Shown: in pieces, positions 11,521 through 22,758 of the stretch | Numbering within the stretch: the first letter of the stretch is position 1 | Layout: each line of letters starts with the position of its first letter | NCBI GenBank assembly: GCA_025399215.1 | Contig: MU621092.1 | Coordinates: 1 to 64,000 of the forward strand | Reading direction: 5' to 3' | DNA from: Globomyces pollinis-pini | Lineage: Eukaryota; Chytridiomycota; Chytridiomycetes; Rhizophydiales; Globomycetaceae | Length of the DNA: 64,000 bases | Program-made: the position numbers and the translations under genes | Notes under the pieces: model-generated | Told to the model about the DNA's origin: nothing | Seen by the model: the letters and a program-made list of their open reading frames with translations, nothing else | Database searches by the model: none

Positions 11521-12407
11521 CTACTGGGAAGAGCCTTCATTTATGGTGACAATTTCAGTCAAGATTCCCGATTTTGTTGATTTAGGAATAGACACAGGCA
11601 GCAATCGTTGTCGTTCATCGTCGCGAACATTCTCGATATCAACTAGTTCAGACTTGTGCTCGTCTTGATTTGGGTATAAAATATAGTGCTGAACAATGAA
11701 AATGGCATCATAGACTATGCTAGTCATTGATAGTCCGAATTTGACTGGATTTCCGGTTATGGCAGTCCAGTTATTCAAAATGGAAGCGTCAACAATCAAC
11801 TGTCCCAGCGAAAATAATCCACCAGTAAGATCCAATAAGATGTTTTCAATGGACCAACCAACAGTTGATTTTTTTCTATGATTCAAAATTACTTGGGGAG
11901 TATATTTCAACAGGCTGACACCCATTTTCACCAAAGATAGGAAGTATAGTAAATCCAATAGCAATACATCTCCTCTACTGACCAAGACTGAAAATATGGT
12001 CACTCCAACACCAGATCCTGCAATATATAATCTAGCCCATCTTGAAAGTGGTTCTGAAATGGTTGCTTTGTACGTCCATGTTTGAACAATTGCAATAAAA
12101 CACAAAGTTAAAGCGTGAATTGAGAAGAATAAGTCGTTAATTTGAATAACATTTTCAGATCCCCATCTTTGTAAATATTGATTTCTGGCAAGATCACTGT
12201 AGTAAAAATATAGGTTATAAATCTAAAAAATGAGTCAGTATAAATACAATGAAATACCGTATAACATAAAAAGCCAATAAAATTTAGATAAACAAAATCC
12301 ACTGATAAACCACTGACAGATTTTCTGTTAAAATTAAGTATAATTTGAGGGTAAAATGAGAGACTCCAAGCGGTAAAATAAATCCAACCTAATACAGCTG
12401 ATAACAT
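11521..12407 (-). CDS. Cystinosin-like lysosomal/vacuolar cystine transporter
   Basis: Proton-coupled cystine exporter of the lysosome or vacuole (CTNS; yeast Ers1). The start at 12407 gives [31 protein letters not shown] with the first PQ-loop. A 35-nt intron near 12236 is removed, after which the frame continues into [13 protein letters not shown]. The second PQ-loop is [28 protein letters not shown]. Seven hydrophobic segments fit the family. The N-terminal glycosylated luminal domain of animal cystinosin is missing. The C-terminal tail has an ERQRLL acidic-dileucine motif, a plausible sorting signal in place of the animal GYDQL motif. Confidence 0.92.
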
Positions 12408-12586
12408 TCTAAATCAATAATATTGGATTCCACCAACAAAAAATGTCTGTTTTTGAATGAAATAATGGCGTGTGATTTGAACAAATGACGTGATAATTTA
12501 CCCACATAATTTTCCCTTTACGACCAGCCATCACTGTTCTAGTACAATTTAAAAAAAATATATATTAAAATAAGCTAATCAATCAT

Positions 12587-12611
12587 AATCAATATTATTT
12601 TAATATTGATT
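12587..12611. repeat. Perfect inverted repeat (11-bp arms)
   Basis: Arms AATCAATATTA (12587-12597) and TAATATTGATT (12601-12611) are exact reverse complements with a 3-nt spacer. It sits between two divergent genes and could be a regulator site or only AT-rich chance symmetry. Confidence 0.6.
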
Positions 12612-12615
12612 GTAT

Positions 12616-12622
12616 TGAGTCA
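12616..12622. promoter_or_regulatory. TGAGTCA bZIP (AP-1/Gcn4-type) candidate site
   Basis: TGAGTCA lies at the centre of a longer symmetric stretch (TATTGA-G-TCAATA), five bases beyond the 25-bp palindrome and about 220 bp from both start codons. The motif is the consensus for Gcn4/AP-1 factors in other fungi. Function here is inference only. Confidence 0.35.
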
Positions 12623-12837
12623 ATACTATTGACAGTTAGATTCATCTACTTCAAAAATGTCGCGTTCTGGTATCAATATGGTTAATTGCCCAACATCCGT
12701 GTTTCTTTGATTCAAATTGGATATTTCATGATTCGATTAAAAGATTTATTTTAAGGTGGTAATAGACTGACTGACATCTGATGAGTCATTATTTTGTATA
12801 TAGCGAGATACTGAAAAAAGTTCTACAATTACTATAT

Positions 12838-13998
12838 ATGCCAACTGATATTCAAATCACTTTTCTCGGTACCGCTAGTGCTCAACCATCACTTACTAGA
12901 AATCAATCTTCCCTGGCTCTACGTTTTGATGGGACAGTTTGGCTGTTTGATGCCGGAGAAGGAACTCAACATCGTCTCATTCAGAACAGAGATCCTTCAA
13001 ATAATATCAAATTAGGAAAAATTAGAAGAATCTTCATCACTCATTTACATGGGGATCATTCTTTTGGATTACCTGGCTTACTTTGTACACTTTCTCAGAA
13101 TGTTACGATTCAAGATGGATATCAGGATGCTTCTGTGGACATTTATGGTCCACCAGGAACAAGAAGATATGTCAGAAATTCACTTCTTTCAACTTATTGT
13201 CGACTGGGAGTGAAATATTCAGTTCATGAACTTGTGTATCCAAATTCTGATCTTCATTTAACCGATGAGCTGCATCCGGAGGAAATACTAGGATTAAATA
13301 TTCCCCAATCTGTGGATTCTATAACTTCAAATCTATATTGGGATGTTTTCAGAGATGAAGAGACATCTGTGATTGCAGCTTCAATCAAACATACTGTTCC
13401 ATGTTTAGGTTATGTAGTGACTGAAGCAAACAGCCCTGGTAAATTAAGAGCAAATGAAATCATTCCGATCCTAAAATCGCATTCTAAAGAGTTTCAAGAG
13501 CAAGGCATCAGAAACCCGTTGGCATTGTTATCTTCGTTTAAAAATGGCAACTCCATTACTCTTCCAAATGGCCAAATATTAAATCCCGCTGATTACATGG
13601 ATCCGGAGAGAAGAGGCAGGAAACTAGTAATTTTAGGCGATACTTCTGATCCTTCAAACATACAACCTTTCTGCAACGATGCCACAGTCCTAATACATGA
13701 AGCCACTAATTCATTCTTAAAATCAGATAGTCTGGATACTACTGAACAACAAGTTCATGAACAAACAATTTCTCATGGGCATTCCACACCGCAAATGGCT
13801 GGTCAATTTGCAAAAGCTATCAATGCCAAGCAATTGCTGCTAAATCATTTTAGCGCTCGATACAAGGGTGATCAATCACCTGAAAGTGTCCTTGTAATGG
13901 ATGAAATTGCTAATTTAGCCAAATCTGCTTTTGGCACAGACAATGTTTTAACAGCGTATGACTATTTGACAGTTACTGTTCCTCGAGTTCAACTTTAA
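12838..13998 (+). CDS. tRNase Z, short form (ELAC1-like)
   Basis: Endonuclease that removes the 3' trailer from pre-tRNAs. Single exon, 386 aa from ATG 12838 (MPTDIQITFLGTASAQPS); an in-frame ATG at 12781 adds 19 residues that could serve as an organelle leader. The metallo-beta-lactamase signature is THLHGDHSFGLPGLL, preceded by FDAGEGTQHRL. The downstream metal and substrate residues are in LGDTSDP, LIHEATNSFL, SHGHSTPQMAGQ and NHFSARY. The exosite region specific to tRNase Z lies around residues 180-220. The length fits the short form rather than the long ELAC2/Trz1 type found in most yeasts. Confidence 0.95.
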   Translation: MPTDIQITFLGTASAQPSLTRNQSSLALRFDGTVWLFDAGEGTQHRLIQNRDPSNNIKLGKIRRIFITHLHGDHSFGLPGLLCTLSQNVTIQDGYQDASVDIYGPPGTRRYVRNSLLSTYCRLGVKYSVHELVYPNSDLHLTDELHPEEILGLNIPQSVDSITSNLYWDVFRDEETSVIAASIKHTVPCLGYVVTEANSPGKLRANEIIPILKSHSKEFQEQGIRNPLALLSSFKNGNSITLPNGQILNPADYMDPERRGRKLVILGDTSDPSNIQPFCNDATVLIHEATNSFLKSDSLDTTEQQVHEQTISHGHSTPQMAGQFAKAINAKQLLLNHFSARYKGDQSPESVLVMDEIANLAKSAFGTDNVLTAYDYLTVTVPRVQL

Positions 13999-14852
13999 GG
14001 GTACCATTAAGATTATCGTCATTTAACACCTTATTCTCTTTGTGAACTTTCATCTACATTTCTAATATAATGGTTTCATTGTAGTTCAACAAATCAAAGC
14101 TTATACTTACATGCTGATGAGAAGAAATATCTCCAATGAAAAAGAAATCCAAGCTCATCGTTAAGCATTGTTGGAATGTCATGATCTAACAAGCTCTTAT
14201 TTCAGTCGCATAAGACGGGTATTGTTAAGTTTTCCAAAAAATAGTTTTTCCGGTTAACATTTTCCTTGGAATGTTAGGAGTAACAGATAGATACTAGCAG
14301 ACAGAGACTAGCAGAAAGGATTCTAATACACAGCTTCATCTCTTTTCATGGTCTATCTCTAAGGATTCTATTACCAACATGTAACAACCTAGTATTACTG
14401 CAGTGGAATATAATCTGATACACTTTCTCAACCATAAATTAAACATACTTACATATTTAGGGGAAGGAGAAAGGATAAATATATTCATCTACCATCATCT
14501 ACCATTTTTGCTTGTAATGGGTCCTGTGTTACTTGAGGTAGTAATGTTCAAAAACTATGAACAACATATGGCAAATTTCTGGACAAATATCTAAGCATAT
14601 ACACTCCAACTTTACAAATTTGCCAATCTTGCTCTCACATTCATTTCTTGTGTGGATTGAACTTTAGAACAACATGGATTACTATATATATGCGTGTATT
14701 GTAAACCAACAAAAATCGATTCATATAGATTATGTAACGTAAAGCATGTAAATTTCATTCCAGAAATGAAAGATGGATTTCAGACCTCACATTAACTTTA
14801 ACTTCCTAGTATACGGAACCCAAATATTTAAAAAGTAATATGATTATTAAAA
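13999..14852. other. Intergenic region, no gene supported
   Basis: About 850 nt between convergent genes. It contains an open frame at 14403-14594 with no family resemblance and poor coding character, and short direct repeats such as the two AAGGATTCTA copies near 14316 and 14361. No RNA gene was recognised. Confidence 0.4.
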
Positions 14853-15481
14853 TTATAGATTTCTAGCTTTCAAGTCATCTGTTTGTTTAACCAACACTTG
14901 CATCAACAGACTTGGTTTTGATTTCCCAGGAAAGCGGTTACGTAGAAATACTTGAATAACGTTTGAAAACAAAGTATCTATAACAGATGTGCATGGTAGT
15001 AGACCATCTAGTGTCGGACTAATGATGTTAGTGCATGTTTTCATTTACGTGAAAACTGATATCAATCTAAAACAGATTCGATATCTGCCCTGGTTTTTAA
15101 CATATAGACTTGGAAATATGAAAATGATATCCATTAATCCGTTTAGGTTTTCCAAAACTCTAGATTCTGCAATGGTATTACCCGCTAATTCAGTGCAGAG
15201 TTCTTTAACCGGTTCATCTCTTTCATCAACAGACCACAAAGTAGCAGTAACTATATAATGGCCGTTACTATCAGTTACTATTATATTGGTATATGTTACA
15301 GAATTGAAGTTGGTTCAACTTGGTGAATCTTCAAATTTAGAATTGGTGGCTGAAAGTCAAATTCTAATTCAATTACCGGATCGATAGATCGAAAATTAGA
15401 GGTTCCGTTCCCGAAACTTCTCGCTATTTCCGGTTGTTGGAGAAGCGTGAGTCTCACATTGGAATTGGTATTTGTTGACAT
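14853..15481 (-). CDS. Velvet-domain transcriptional regulator
   Basis: Fungus-specific DNA-binding regulator family (VeA, VelB, VosA, VelC) that controls development and secondary metabolism. From ATG 15481 the protein starts MSTNTNSN and goes directly into LTLLQQPEIARSFGNG and IDPVIELEF, the opening strands of the velvet fold. Two introns (about 32 nt near 15275 and 30 nt near 15030) join this to HYIVTATLWSVDERDEPVKEL, then MDIIFIFPSLYVKNQGRYRICF and a C-terminal RNRFPGKSKPSLLMQVLV helix; all are in family order. The protein is little more than the domain itself (about 180 aa). An upstream in-frame ATG at 15619 would add a basic leader. The subgroup cannot be told. Confidence 0.85.
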
Positions 15482-15973
15482 ATTTGGTTTTAAAAAACGA
15501 TAGTTTATCTCTTTATAACCTTTTTGAAATGCCGTTTTTGTCGATCCTTTAGGTTGACAGATTATTTTCTTGGTGTGTATTTTTCTTTGAAAAGAATGGA
15601 ATAACATGCAAAAAACCAATTTCCGTGTTTACAGCAGCTGCTAGTAAGTTACGTACACTTGTCTTTTAAGGTAGTCAGTTCGTGTTATGTGACTTCTTTG
15701 GGGTATTCTGTAGGCATTTAAATATGATGGTGATGAAAAGCAACATTTCATATCTATCAAAGGGATATTGATTTGGAATATTCTTAATCAACAGCAACAA
15801 CTAGATTCGTTTCGCTGTATTGGTCATTTTGAACAACTATGTACCAAAAAAATTGTGGATCTGTTTGATTTGTCATTTTATGCGGGCTGACTATTTCCTT
15901 ATCAGAATCATGCAATTTATTATAAAAATGAAAAGAGAAAGACCAATAAAAGATATCACATATATTACATTCT
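15482..15973. other. Intergenic region, no gene seen
   Basis: Promoter side of the velvet gene and 3' side of the HSP78 gene. A minus-strand open frame here (15784-16020) largely overlaps or flanks the HSP78 end and has no coding support. Confidence 0.4.
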
Positions 15974-18429
15974 TCAAATTGGAAAAGTAAATTCATTGAT
16001 GTATAGTATTGGATTTCCATTTGAATCCTTACCTACATCAACTTCAACTACATCATGCGCTTTCACTCGCTCATCCACCAAACATTTTGATAATGCATTC
16101 AACAAAGACTTTTGCAAAACACGTTGTAATGGTCTTGCTCCATACACTGGATCAAATCCTTTTTGTGCAAAAAATTGTTTAGCATTTTCAGAGACATTTA
16201 ATTTGATTTGTTGATTGTTATATAGTCGATTGGTTATTTCTTTTAGTCGAAGGTCGGTGATGGTGCGAATATTAGCTTGATTGAGTTTGTTGAAGAATAT
16301 AGTATCATCAATTCGATTGAGGAATTCTGGAGGGAAATGATGTCGCAGCTTTTCAAACACAAGCTCTTTGGTGAAATCTGACACGGTATCATTTTGGTCT
16401 TGGGCAATTAAATCTGCACCCATGTTGGATGTCATGATGATGATTGTATTTTTCAAATCCACTTTACGGCCTTGGCTGTCGGTGATGTGTCCCTCATCTA
16501 GTACTTGCAGCAAAAGGTTTGTGACTTCTTTATGAGCCTTTTCAAATTCATCCAGTAGGATAATCGAATAAGGTTTCCTTCTGACGGCATTGGTCAATTC
16601 ACCACCATCTTCAAATCCTATAGTTGTTAATAGCTAAAATTCATTACCTACGTAGCCTGGAGGTGCTCCAATCAGACGTGAAAATGAAAATTTCTCCATG
16701 TATTCTGACATATCTAATCTTATGATTGAATTTTCGGTATCAAACATGCATTTTGCTAAAGCCTTGCATAACTCGGTTTTACCAACACCTATTGAATTAA
16801 TATGTATTTCATCTTACCTGTTGGTCCGAGAAAGAAAAACGATGCTATCGGTTTATTTGGATCTTGAAAGCCAGTACGACCTAGCCTGACAGCATCCGCA
16901 ACTGCATTAATGGCAGCGTCTTGACCAACTACTCGTTGTTTCAATCTCTCTTCCAACTCCACTAGTTTCTGTCTTTCACCTTTCATCATTGATGCCACAG
17001 GAATTCCGGTCGCTTTGGATATTACCGAAGCAATATCATTGGTAGTAACATACTGCCGAATCAAATGAACATCTTCCGTGGTTTCTTCGTCATCCAGTTC
17101 TTTTGGTATCTTTTGCTCCAGTGCCGGAACTGTACCATAACGCAACTCACTAGCTTTTGCTAAATCTCCTCGCCGTTCAGCAATTTCCAATTCTGTACGA
17201 GCAGCTTCTAGCTTTGACTTTACATTTTTAATTTCTTCCAATTTTTTCTTTTCTTCTTGCCATTCTTTTGATAATTCTTCTGATTCAGATTTCTTTGCTT
17301 TAATTTCTTCAATTAATTTTTCACTTCGTTCTTTAGATATTTTACTGGATTCCTTCTTTAATGATTCTAGTTCAATTTGAAGTCGTAGAATAGAATTATC
17401 TAAATCTTGTAAGGTTTCTGGTTTGCTTTCTTGTTGTAATCGAAGTCTAGATGCCGCTTCATCAATTAAATCGATTGCTTTATCAGGTAAAAATCTGTCT
17501 GTGATGTAACGTTGAGAATTTACAGCAGCAGACACCACAGCAGAATCTGATATACGCACACCATGATAATTTTCATATTTACTTTTCAGGCCTCTTAATA
17601 TGGAAATTGTCTCCTCAACTGAAGGGGATTGAACCATGACTGGTTGAAATCTTCTTGCCAGCGCAGCATCCTTTTCAATGATTTTCCATTCATTTGTAGT
17701 GGTAGCTCCACAGCATCTAAGCGTTCCTCTTGCCAAGGCTGGTTTCAAAAGATTCGATGCATCCATAGCAGAATCTCCTGATTTTCCTAACCCAAGTAAC
17801 ATGTGGATTTCATCAATAAAAAGTATAACGTTCCCATCCTCATCTTCTACATCTTTTAGCACAGATTTCAAGCGGCTTTCGAATTCACCTCTGTACATTG
17901 CACCTGCGACGAGAGCACCCAAATCCAAGGAAATGACTTTCTTGTCTTTGATTGAATCAGGGACTTCACCGTTGATAATCCGAGTTGCTAGACCTTCCAA
18001 AATTGCTGTTTTACCCACACCTGCTTCTCCAATTAACACTGGATTGTTCTTTTGTCGTCTAGAAAGAACTTGGATGGTTCGTCGAATCTCTTCCTCACGA
18101 CCAATAACAGGATCCAATTTACCATTTGCAGCTAATTCTGTCAAATCGATCCCATATTTTTTCAATGCTTCCCCTTTCTGTAATTCTTGATTACCCATTT
18201 GAAATCCATTTGGTCCCATTGAGTACCATCTGCTAGTGGAAAGCTGAAGTAGTGATGAAGAATTTCCAGTTACACTTCCATTCCTATTGCAAAGTCGAAG
18301 ACAAGAAGTCTTGTAACGACTCTTGGTTGAATTGTTAACCACTGAAGTAAGATAACGAGAAGTAAGAAGATAACGATGTTTGGTTCTGTTGAGTTTTAAG
18401 GGTAGAGCTAAATTCTTGATGTTATGCAT
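15974..18429 (-). CDS. HSP78: Mitochondrial Hsp78 / ClpB-type disaggregase
   Basis: Hexameric AAA+ chaperone that, with mtHsp70, resolves aggregates in the mitochondrial matrix. Start at 18429. The first 65 residues are basic, Ser/Arg-rich and free of acidic residues, a mitochondrial presequence; the ClpB N-domain is absent, as in yeast Hsp78. The first AAA+ module has GEAGVGKT and [13 protein letters not shown], followed by the coiled-coil M-domain (about residues 345-440, Glu/Lys-rich). The second module has [14 protein letters not shown], split by a 29-nt intron near 16800, then [13 protein letters not shown] and the [10 protein letters not shown] sensor-2 region. Another short intron lies near 16625. 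An HSE and a TATA-like box lie just upstream. Confidence 0.95.
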
Positions 18430-18452
18430 AAACTCACATGTCGTTTGTGGTG

Positions 18453-18461
18453 ATATTTATA
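18453..18461 (-). promoter_or_regulatory. TATA-like box upstream of HSP78
   Basis: On the minus strand this reads TATAAATAT, 24-32 nt upstream of the HSP78 start codon, with the heat-shock element just upstream of it. Spacing suggests a very short 5' leader if it is the true TATA element. Confidence 0.5.
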
Positions 18462-18479
18462 CTCTACTGAACAGGTGTA

Positions 18480-18492
18480 GAAAATTCTAGAA
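18480..18492. promoter_or_regulatory. Heat-shock element (GAA-nn-TTC-nn-GAA)
   Basis: Three perfect alternating pentamer cores, GAA AA TTC TA GAA, lie 51-63 nt upstream of the HSP78 start codon. This is the canonical HSF1 trimer site, and HSP78 genes are heat-induced in other fungi. The placement next to a matching gene makes chance occurrence unlikely. Confidence 0.8.
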
Positions 18493-19251
18493 TAATTGGT
18501 GAACAACAAGCTTGAGGATTAACTTGAGACCCATGGATGATCATATAGCTTTATCAAGATCTAGTGGTCTCAGTATCAGACATTCAAGCTCACAACATGC
18601 TTTTCAGCATTGACGTGATGATCTTTCACAATCAGTCAAATTCATGAGTGTCAGGGCTACAGATGAAGGCGCTGATCAGAAGGAAATAATCCAAGATGAA
18701 CAACATCTTATTGAATATGATGTTAATCTCCAGCTAATTCAATGGCAAATGGGTCAGCTTGTTATGAATTTAGTGCAGCGTTTTTATATGTATTATATAA
18801 TAGGATATACTAATACTGTAATAGGTCTGGTTTTGTCTTGTGTTTTGTCTTCTGTCTGAATATATCTAAATTTCTAACTGTCCATTTTTCCGCAAGTTGA
18901 GGTGACGTTTGTGACCAACTTGTAAGCATGACAAGTACGATATGATCTATTATTTATCAAGTAGGTTATTCGATAAACACAGTAAGAATGTTTATAATAA
19001 CTTTGCATTAACATTATTGAACCTCAAGCATATCTTGGTGAATACAGTCCATAATCAGTAGAATTATTAGTCCATAGCAATGGTATTATTCAAATAGTCC
19101 CCTAGATGACATATACAATGACTTTCGCACGCTAGTTCAACCCTGACCGGACCCTATCACTCATTTTGCGTCATCATCGTGTTTTACAATCTTGTTTCAA
19201 TCTGCGTGCATGTGGCTATTATCGTTGGATCGTATCTTTCTTTCCTAATCT
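18493..19251. other. Intergenic region between divergent genes
   Basis: About 760 nt between HSP78 and an arrestin-like gene. A 71-codon plus-strand frame (18644-18859) begins with a hydrophilic stretch and ends in a hydrophobic one, but has no recognisable homologue and no nearby exon structure, so it is not called as a gene. Confidence 0.4.
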
Positions 19252-20163
19252 ATGGATTTCCTATATTCTATACCATTACATTTTTTAAGTAACGTCGTTC
19301 AACTCTCTACCCCTCACTCTTTGTTGTTTAAATTACCCGCTTCTGACCATTGCTCCGTCGATTGCTTTCATACCCTATTGCAAGGTGCTGTATTTTCGAA
19401 ATTTCATTTGGTTGATGCTACTATTCATATCGTAGGCGTTGAAAAATGCTATCGCAAAGGACTTTTGATTTACAAACAGACGTTCTTGTCCAAACAGTAT
19501 CCATTGATTCCTGGCAAATCAAATTTAAAACAATCCAACTTCTCATTAAATTTATGCCCTCTAGAATTCCCAAGCAGCTCAAGCAATAGTAGAGGTTCAA
19601 TTACTTACCATGTTTCAATTCGAATGGGTGGTTGGTTATATACCTCAAGAAAAATTACAGTCATTCGTGCTCCTCCTATAGAATCATTAACAGATATGGT
19701 TAAAATCTGGTCAGAGGAAAATAGATCAACCAATATATTATGTACCATAGAAGGATCTCGATTATTGTTTATCCATACTACTAGGAAACATGAACAAATT
19801 GTCGTATCGCCATTCCGGCCTACACTTCTACTAGGGGAAGGATTTGATCCCATTGTGTCTTTACAGTACGGAATTCTTGAAATCACAGAAGCATTTGCAG
19901 GTAAATACAAGAGTTTTCTGGATTTTTCAAAACCAGTAAACACAACTACTTCCAAAATGTTCCAAATCTTATATCAATCATCTATTACTACAGGCGAGCG
20001 TATTCCACTTGAAATCTATGACTTAGTGAAATGCAAAAAATTGGCAGTTGAAACATCTGGAAAGGAGTTTAAAGTTACTCATGATTTGGTTATCAAGTTA
20101 TATCTTTTGTCAGGCAGAGTTAATACCTTCAGAGTTCCGATCCAAATTATCCATTGCCCGTGA
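19252..20163 (+). CDS. Arrestin-like protein
   Basis: Single-exon protein of 303 aa with the two-lobed arrestin layout. An N-terminal beta-rich half (LLFKLPASDHCSVDC, then FHLVDATIHIVGVEKCY) is followed by a C-terminal half ending FKVTHDLVIKLYLLSGRVNTFRVPIQIIH; V-x-H-x-L-x-I-x-L before a short P-I-x-I-x strand is the hallmark of arrestin C-domains. Fungal arrestin-related proteins recruit Rsp5-type ubiquitin ligases to membrane cargo or act in pH signalling. No PPxY motif is visible in this short protein, so the adaptor mechanism is unknown. It might be the VPS26-like or alpha-arrestin branch; the latter fits better. Confidence 0.65.
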   Translation: MDFLYSIPLHFLSNVVQLSTPHSLLFKLPASDHCSVDCFHTLLQGAVFSKFHLVDATIHIVGVEKCYRKGLLIYKQTFLSKQYPLIPGKSNLKQSNFSLNLCPLEFPSSSSNSRGSITYHVSIRMGGWLYTSRKITVIRAPPIESLTDMVKIWSEENRSTNILCTIEGSRLLFIHTTRKHEQIVVSPFRPTLLLGEGFDPIVSLQYGILEITEAFAGKYKSFLDFSKPVNTTTSKMFQILYQSSITTGERIPLEIYDLVKCKKLAVETSGKEFKVTHDLVIKLYLLSGRVNTFRVPIQIIHCP

Positions 20164-20574
20164 CTTTGTTGTTTGCTCCTCATATCAAGTTATTGTATAT
20201 TCTTTTTAGTGGACTTTGATGATGATTTGTTTATAATTCAAAGATTTATTAGTTCTTATCCCACACTAATTGTAAAAATAAAAGTGCCTCATTGTTTATG
20301 CTTATAATCACTCTTGAACTATAATCAACAAGAATTACATATGTTACAATCAATTTCTTATTTGTGCGTGTTTGATCATTAATCGCGTCCAAATTCAATG
20401 TTGTTTATTAAAAGTTGATCCTTTGAAATATAATTATACTCTCATTATTTAATTGAATACATTGATTTTACAGTTTGTTACAGAATATTTCTTTGTGACT
20501 CCCTTATTTCATTTCATTCCCGAATTTGATGAAAATTTCTGTATTAGTTCAACAACGACATATAAATATTGTAA
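20164..20574. other. Intergenic region, no gene seen
   Basis: About 410 nt, very AT-rich, between two plus-strand genes: a likely 3' end (AATAAA-like signal near 20277) and the promoter of the WD40 gene. Confidence 0.4.
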
Positions 20575-22584
20575 ATGCAGAAATCGTTCTCTTTATCGTT
20601 AATAGCAAACAAAGATCATGAAAAGAAAGATAGTCATCATCCTTCAGTCACAAAATCAAGCGATTTAATTGTAACTCAAATCAAAGAATCAACAGATTCA
20701 AACACTTCTTTGCATATCACGGATGATACTGACCAATTACCGGATAAAAAATCAACGTTTAAAAAGATGGTTGATAAATTTAAACATCCTACTCGAAGTA
20801 GAGCCAGTTCAGTTAATCATGACAGTGTCAAACCACCAACACTTTCTCATTCTTATTCATCTACAACCCATAAACTATCGGATATGGTGGCTGAAGGTGG
20901 GAAACATGAAAGAGCTGATAGTATGATTGGAAAGACTTTCAAAATGAAGGGTCATTTGAACAAAGATACCAGTTTTACTCGTGCAGCATTAATCCAAGAT
21001 TTGACATCAGAGTATGATTTGAATTCCAATCATTCTCCATCTTCCTTGCCAACTTCGCGGAGTTTTGCGTCCTTTCATGGGTCACAAAACATGCATGAAG
21101 ACTTACCACCATCAACAGCTTGGATTTTAAAGTTCAGTCACGATGGGAATTATTTGGCTGTGGGTAGGCAAGACGGTCTAGTGATTGTATGGTCAGTTAT
21201 TACCGAATACCCAGACTCAGAACCCAGAAATGGTTCTCCCGCTTCATCTGCTCCTAGTTTCAGTAACAAACAACATACAAATGAACCAAGTAAATAGTTT
21301 CTGCTAATTTGCCTAGTTTCAAATGAATTTAAACCAGACACAATTCATCACACGACTGAAAATCCATCGGTACCTGTTAGAATACCACCAACTCGTCGAC
21401 GATCTCAAAGCGAAATTGGTGCTTTATATGGTCGTCAAACAGGTATTCGAAAGAAAAGCAATTTTCAAGCCAATCAATCAGATATAGGGGAATCCCCTCA
21501 AAAATCACCTTCAAGTATATCTTCATTTGTTTATACAAAACAATTCAATGATCAAAATGATGGGCCGCAAATGTCACCTAAACCTGAAAGTGTACTTTCC
21601 AATATGGCACCGTCGATTGAAGAACGCTGTGAGAGTAAACAAGTTTTCAACAAGACACCCGTAAGAATATTTAAACACCATACTTTACCTATTACTAACC
21701 TATGTTGGTCGAAAGGTGACTTTCTAATATCGTCTTCGTTGGAACCAAATGTATGTTTATGGCATATTAGTCAACCGGAATGTTTATCAGTATTTAAACA
21801 TAAAGACGTGGTAACGGCTGTGAAATTCCATCCAATTGATTGTACATTGTTTGCTTCTGGTTCCTTAGATGGCAGGATTAGAGTGTGGTCGTTAATGACT
21901 AAAAAGTTGTTATATTGGAACGAAATACCAAAAGATCCAATCACTGCCATTGGTTTTACCCAAGATGGATCAACTGTGGTTGCCGGTACTCTATCCGGTA
22001 TTTGTGTATTTTATGATTTCATTGGGTTAAAATACAGCACTCAAGTGCATTTAACTGCTGGAAAGGGATTACGATCAAAAGAGGCCAAAATTACAGGCAT
22101 CGAAACAATGCCACAAACAACAGAAGATGAAGAGAAATTGTTGGTGACTTCTGCGGATTCCCATATCCGGCTCATCAATGTTAGAGATAAATCGTTATTC
22201 AAAACATACAAAGGGTTTGATTTGAAATCTTTTGGATCGTTTGCAAGTTTTTCACCCTTTGGAGATTATATAATCACTACATCAGAAGATAAGCATATAT
22301 ATATATGGGATACATTACCCAATAACAACAGCGTCCAATATTCAGGAGTATTTAGTTCAGTCGTACATCGAAATGTAGATACAGCCAAACAAATTGGGCA
22401 GGTCAAATTCAGCTTATCAAATAATCATCTTTGCAATGCTATTTTTACCCCATGGACTGTTCAAGATATAGCCAATCAGGCAATTGGATCTCCAGTGCCT
22501 TATCGCAATTCTACTAATACTGGGATTGCGATTGTGGTTGCAGATGATCATGGACATATATATGTGATGGAAACCCGTGATTGA
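20575..22584 (+). CDS. WD40-repeat protein, WDR44-like
   Basis: About 660 aa in two exons separated by a 27-nt intron at about 21291-21317. The N-terminal third is Ser-rich and disordered, with a basic segment (FKKMVDKFKHPTRSR) similar to that before the propeller in WDR44. The WD40 domain begins with AWILKFSHDGNYLAVGRQDGLVIVWSV, runs through a disordered insert, and continues ITNLCWSKGDFLISSS, FASGSLDGRIRVWSL, IGFTQDGSTVVAGTLSG and YIITTSEDKHIYIWDT. The long insert after the first blade is typical of the WDR44/YMR102C family. WDR44 binds Rab11 in recycling traffic; the yeast members are poorly known, so the function is inferred. Confidence 0.8.
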
Positions 22585-22758
22585 TATATGTATCATGGAC
22601 AGGTTCAGACAGTAAATCAATAAACTATGTAATAATTGACATTTTTCATGTTCATGCTAGCTATTTCTGAGAACCCATTTGTTTTTAGTTTGTTTATCAG
22701 ATCAATTCAAGTTGGTGTAATACGAAATTCTTCACTGAACTTTTCAGATAAAATTTCA

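Larger units (their letters stand above)
12408..12837. other. Divergent promoter region of cystinosin and tRNase Z
   Basis: AT-rich spacer between divergently transcribed genes. It holds a perfect 25-bp palindrome and an adjacent TGAGTCA site, listed separately. No coding exon was seen. Confidence 0.5.

Noticed and set aside
14403..14594. 63-codon plus-strand open frame
   Set aside because: No family resemblance, no exon partners, and composition like that of the surrounding spacer.
17678..18190. 170-codon frame antisense to HSP78
   Set aside because: It is a shadow of conserved AAA+ coding sequence on the other strand.
18644..18859. 71-codon open frame between HSP78 and the arrestin-like gene
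   Set aside because: Possible but unsupported: no homologue recognised and no flanking splice structure.
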